From Oscillospiraceae bacterium (GTDB lineage Bacteria > Bacillota > Clostridia > Oscillospirales > Oscillospiraceae), in contig JAQUZL010000098.1 in the NCBI GenBank assembly GCA_028691385.1, forward strand, positions 1-6,786: a DNA stretch of 6,786 bases, in the 5' to 3' direction. Positions 6,014 to 6,786 of the stretch are shown here, in pieces. Both the position numbers and the translations under genes were made by a program. Below the pieces are notes generated by a model, which was not told the DNA's origin, did no database searches, and saw only the letters and a program-made list of their open reading frames with translations. Numbering within the stretch: the stretch's first letter is position 1; every line of letters begins with the position of its first letter.

Positions 6014-6786
6014 GTTCCCTGCACCTCCGCACCATAATTTGTCGAAACAATGAGCGCCGGGTCGCACGCGCGCAGTTTGCCGATCATCGTGCGCTCCACC
6101 GACTTATCGAGCAGCGTGCCGGAAAACGCCAGCACCATCCGGTCGCGGTAGGAGCAGGTCACAAGCTGCCTTGTGCTGCTGGACAAAAACGCGCCGCAGT
6201 GCGCAATGCGCGAATCCGCCGCTGCCGGGAACTTCATCTGCCCCACGTTGGAAAACACCATGGTGTAGCGCCGATCCGAAACGCGGTGAAACAGCTGAAT
6301 CAGCGGGATTTTCAGTGCCAGCGGAATCACGCGGATGGAAAGCGCGCTGCTGATGCGCACCTGCTGGGTGATCTGTCCGCCCAAATTCTCCTGGGTCAGC
6401 TCGCGCTCCAACGCGCTTTTGACCTCCGAAACCACCGCTTCCAGACTGCCGCCCTCCCCCCGAAAATCATAGGTCACCTCAATGAGCGAGAAGAAGTTGC
6501 GCATGGTCTGTGAGGAAAAAAAGCCCCGCAAATTCACCGGTACGGCCAATCGCACCGTGCGGTTGCGCGCCTTGGCCGGAATGGTTTCCCGGATGCTCAC
6601 CAAAAGCAGCGCGGCAAGATACGCCGTCACCGTCGCATCATACTGCGCTGCCGCCGCGCGCACGCGCGCCACGCTCAGCTGGCACTCGGTCACCAGCTGC
6701 CGGCGATCGGCAACGCGCTTGCCTTGAAAATGATAGGCCGTTTTCCGATCCAAAAAGGAGCTGGTCGGCTTAAACTGACCGGAATG
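6010..6786 (-). CDS. Condensation-fold acyltransferase (alcohol acetyltransferase/PapA-like), N-terminus cut by window edge
   Basis: The C-terminal 258 residues of an acyl-CoA- or acyl-carrier-dependent transferase of the condensation-domain superfamily. Visible landmarks are AVPVNLRGFF followed by TMRNFF (visible residues 81-98), a conserved patch of alcohol-acetyltransferase-like proteins, the FSNVGQMKFP segment (178-187), and a closing strand VLAFSGTLLDKSVE (218-231) typical of this fold's C-terminal half. The HHxxxD catalytic motif sits in the N-terminal half and falls outside the window, so activity cannot be judged. Full-length relatives are about 420-450 residues. The reading frame is open to the right edge. 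Acceptor and donor are unknown; close relatives transfer acyl groups to alcohols, glycolipids or polyketide lipids. The tight overlap with the DUF6320-like gene suggests a membrane-associated acylation step. An NRPS condensation domain is less likely because the protein ends directly after this domain. Confidence 0.85.
   Translation of the reverse strand, partial: HSGQFKPTSSFLDRKTAYHFQGKRVADRRQLVTECQLSVARVRAAAAQYDATVTAYLAALLLVSIRETIPAKARNRTVRLAVPVNLRGFFSSQTMRNFFSLIEVTYDFRGEGGSLEAVVSEVKSALERELTQENLGGQITQQVRISSALSIRVIPLALKIPLIQLFHRVSDRRYTMVFSNVGQMKFPAAADSRIAHCGAFLSSSTRQLVTCSYRDRMVLAFSGTLLDKSVERTMIGKLRACDPALIVSTNYGAEVQGT

Noticed and set aside
5354..6037. A 227-codon plus-strand open frame opposite the DUF6320-like gene
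   Set aside because: Its composition is very rich in His, Gln and Arg, typical of the antisense of a membrane protein. There is no motif or ribosome site, and the minus strand encodes a coherent zinc-ribbon/TM protein.
6010..6753. Start of the acyltransferase at the TTG at 6753
   Set aside because: The frame stays open to base 6786, and the protein would lack the N-terminal half of the fold. The gene is cut by the window edge.

Overview
The window looks like chromosomal DNA from a GC-rich anaerobic Firmicute (class Clostridia, probably Oscillospirales-like). This is inferred from strong AGGAGG-type ribosome sites, a UbiB-type kinase paired with a small phasin-like protein, and an acyltransferase/DUF6320 pair that I associate with clostridia. 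No 16S or other taxonomic marker is present, so genus and species cannot be given. All five genes lie on the minus strand, are tightly packed and read from right to left. Two are cut by the window edges. No RNA genes, insertion sequences, CRISPR arrays or integration signatures were seen, and no gene-free stretch exceeds 300 bases.

Right-hand unit, in transcription order. (1) The C-terminal 258 residues of a condensation-fold acyltransferase of the alcohol acetyltransferase/PapA-like type (6786-6010). (2) A six-TM protein with an N-terminal four-cysteine zinc ribbon, matching what I recall of DUF6320 (6013-5348). It overlaps gene 1 by an ATGA stop/start. (3) After 23 bases, a 1206-residue receptor (5324-1704). 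It has an N-terminal multi-TM domain resembling ECF-transporter S components, about 14 regulator-propeller repeats (two seven-bladed propellers), a Y_Y_Y-like domain, one TM helix, a coiled coil and a C-terminal HD-GYP domain. Spacing suggests one operon whose promoter lies outside the window.

Left-hand unit. Just after the HD-GYP stop codon there is a strong sigma-70/sigma-A promoter with an extended -10 (1690-1661). It drives a 64-residue phasin-like protein (1614-1420) and, 14 bases later, a UbiB/AarF/ABC1 atypical kinase starting at GTG (1405), which runs off the left edge with 468 residues visible.

Working hypothesis (inference): the double-propeller receptor senses an extracellular ligand, possibly a glycan, and changes cyclic-di-GMP hydrolysis inside the cell. 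Co-transcription with the acyltransferase and the DUF6320 protein suggests control of, or response to, acylation of an envelope lipid or polysaccharide. The UbiB/phasin pair is a separate, common housekeeping-like unit of unclear role in anaerobes. The most unusual item is the receptor: its domain order and its GYS in place of the signature GYP.
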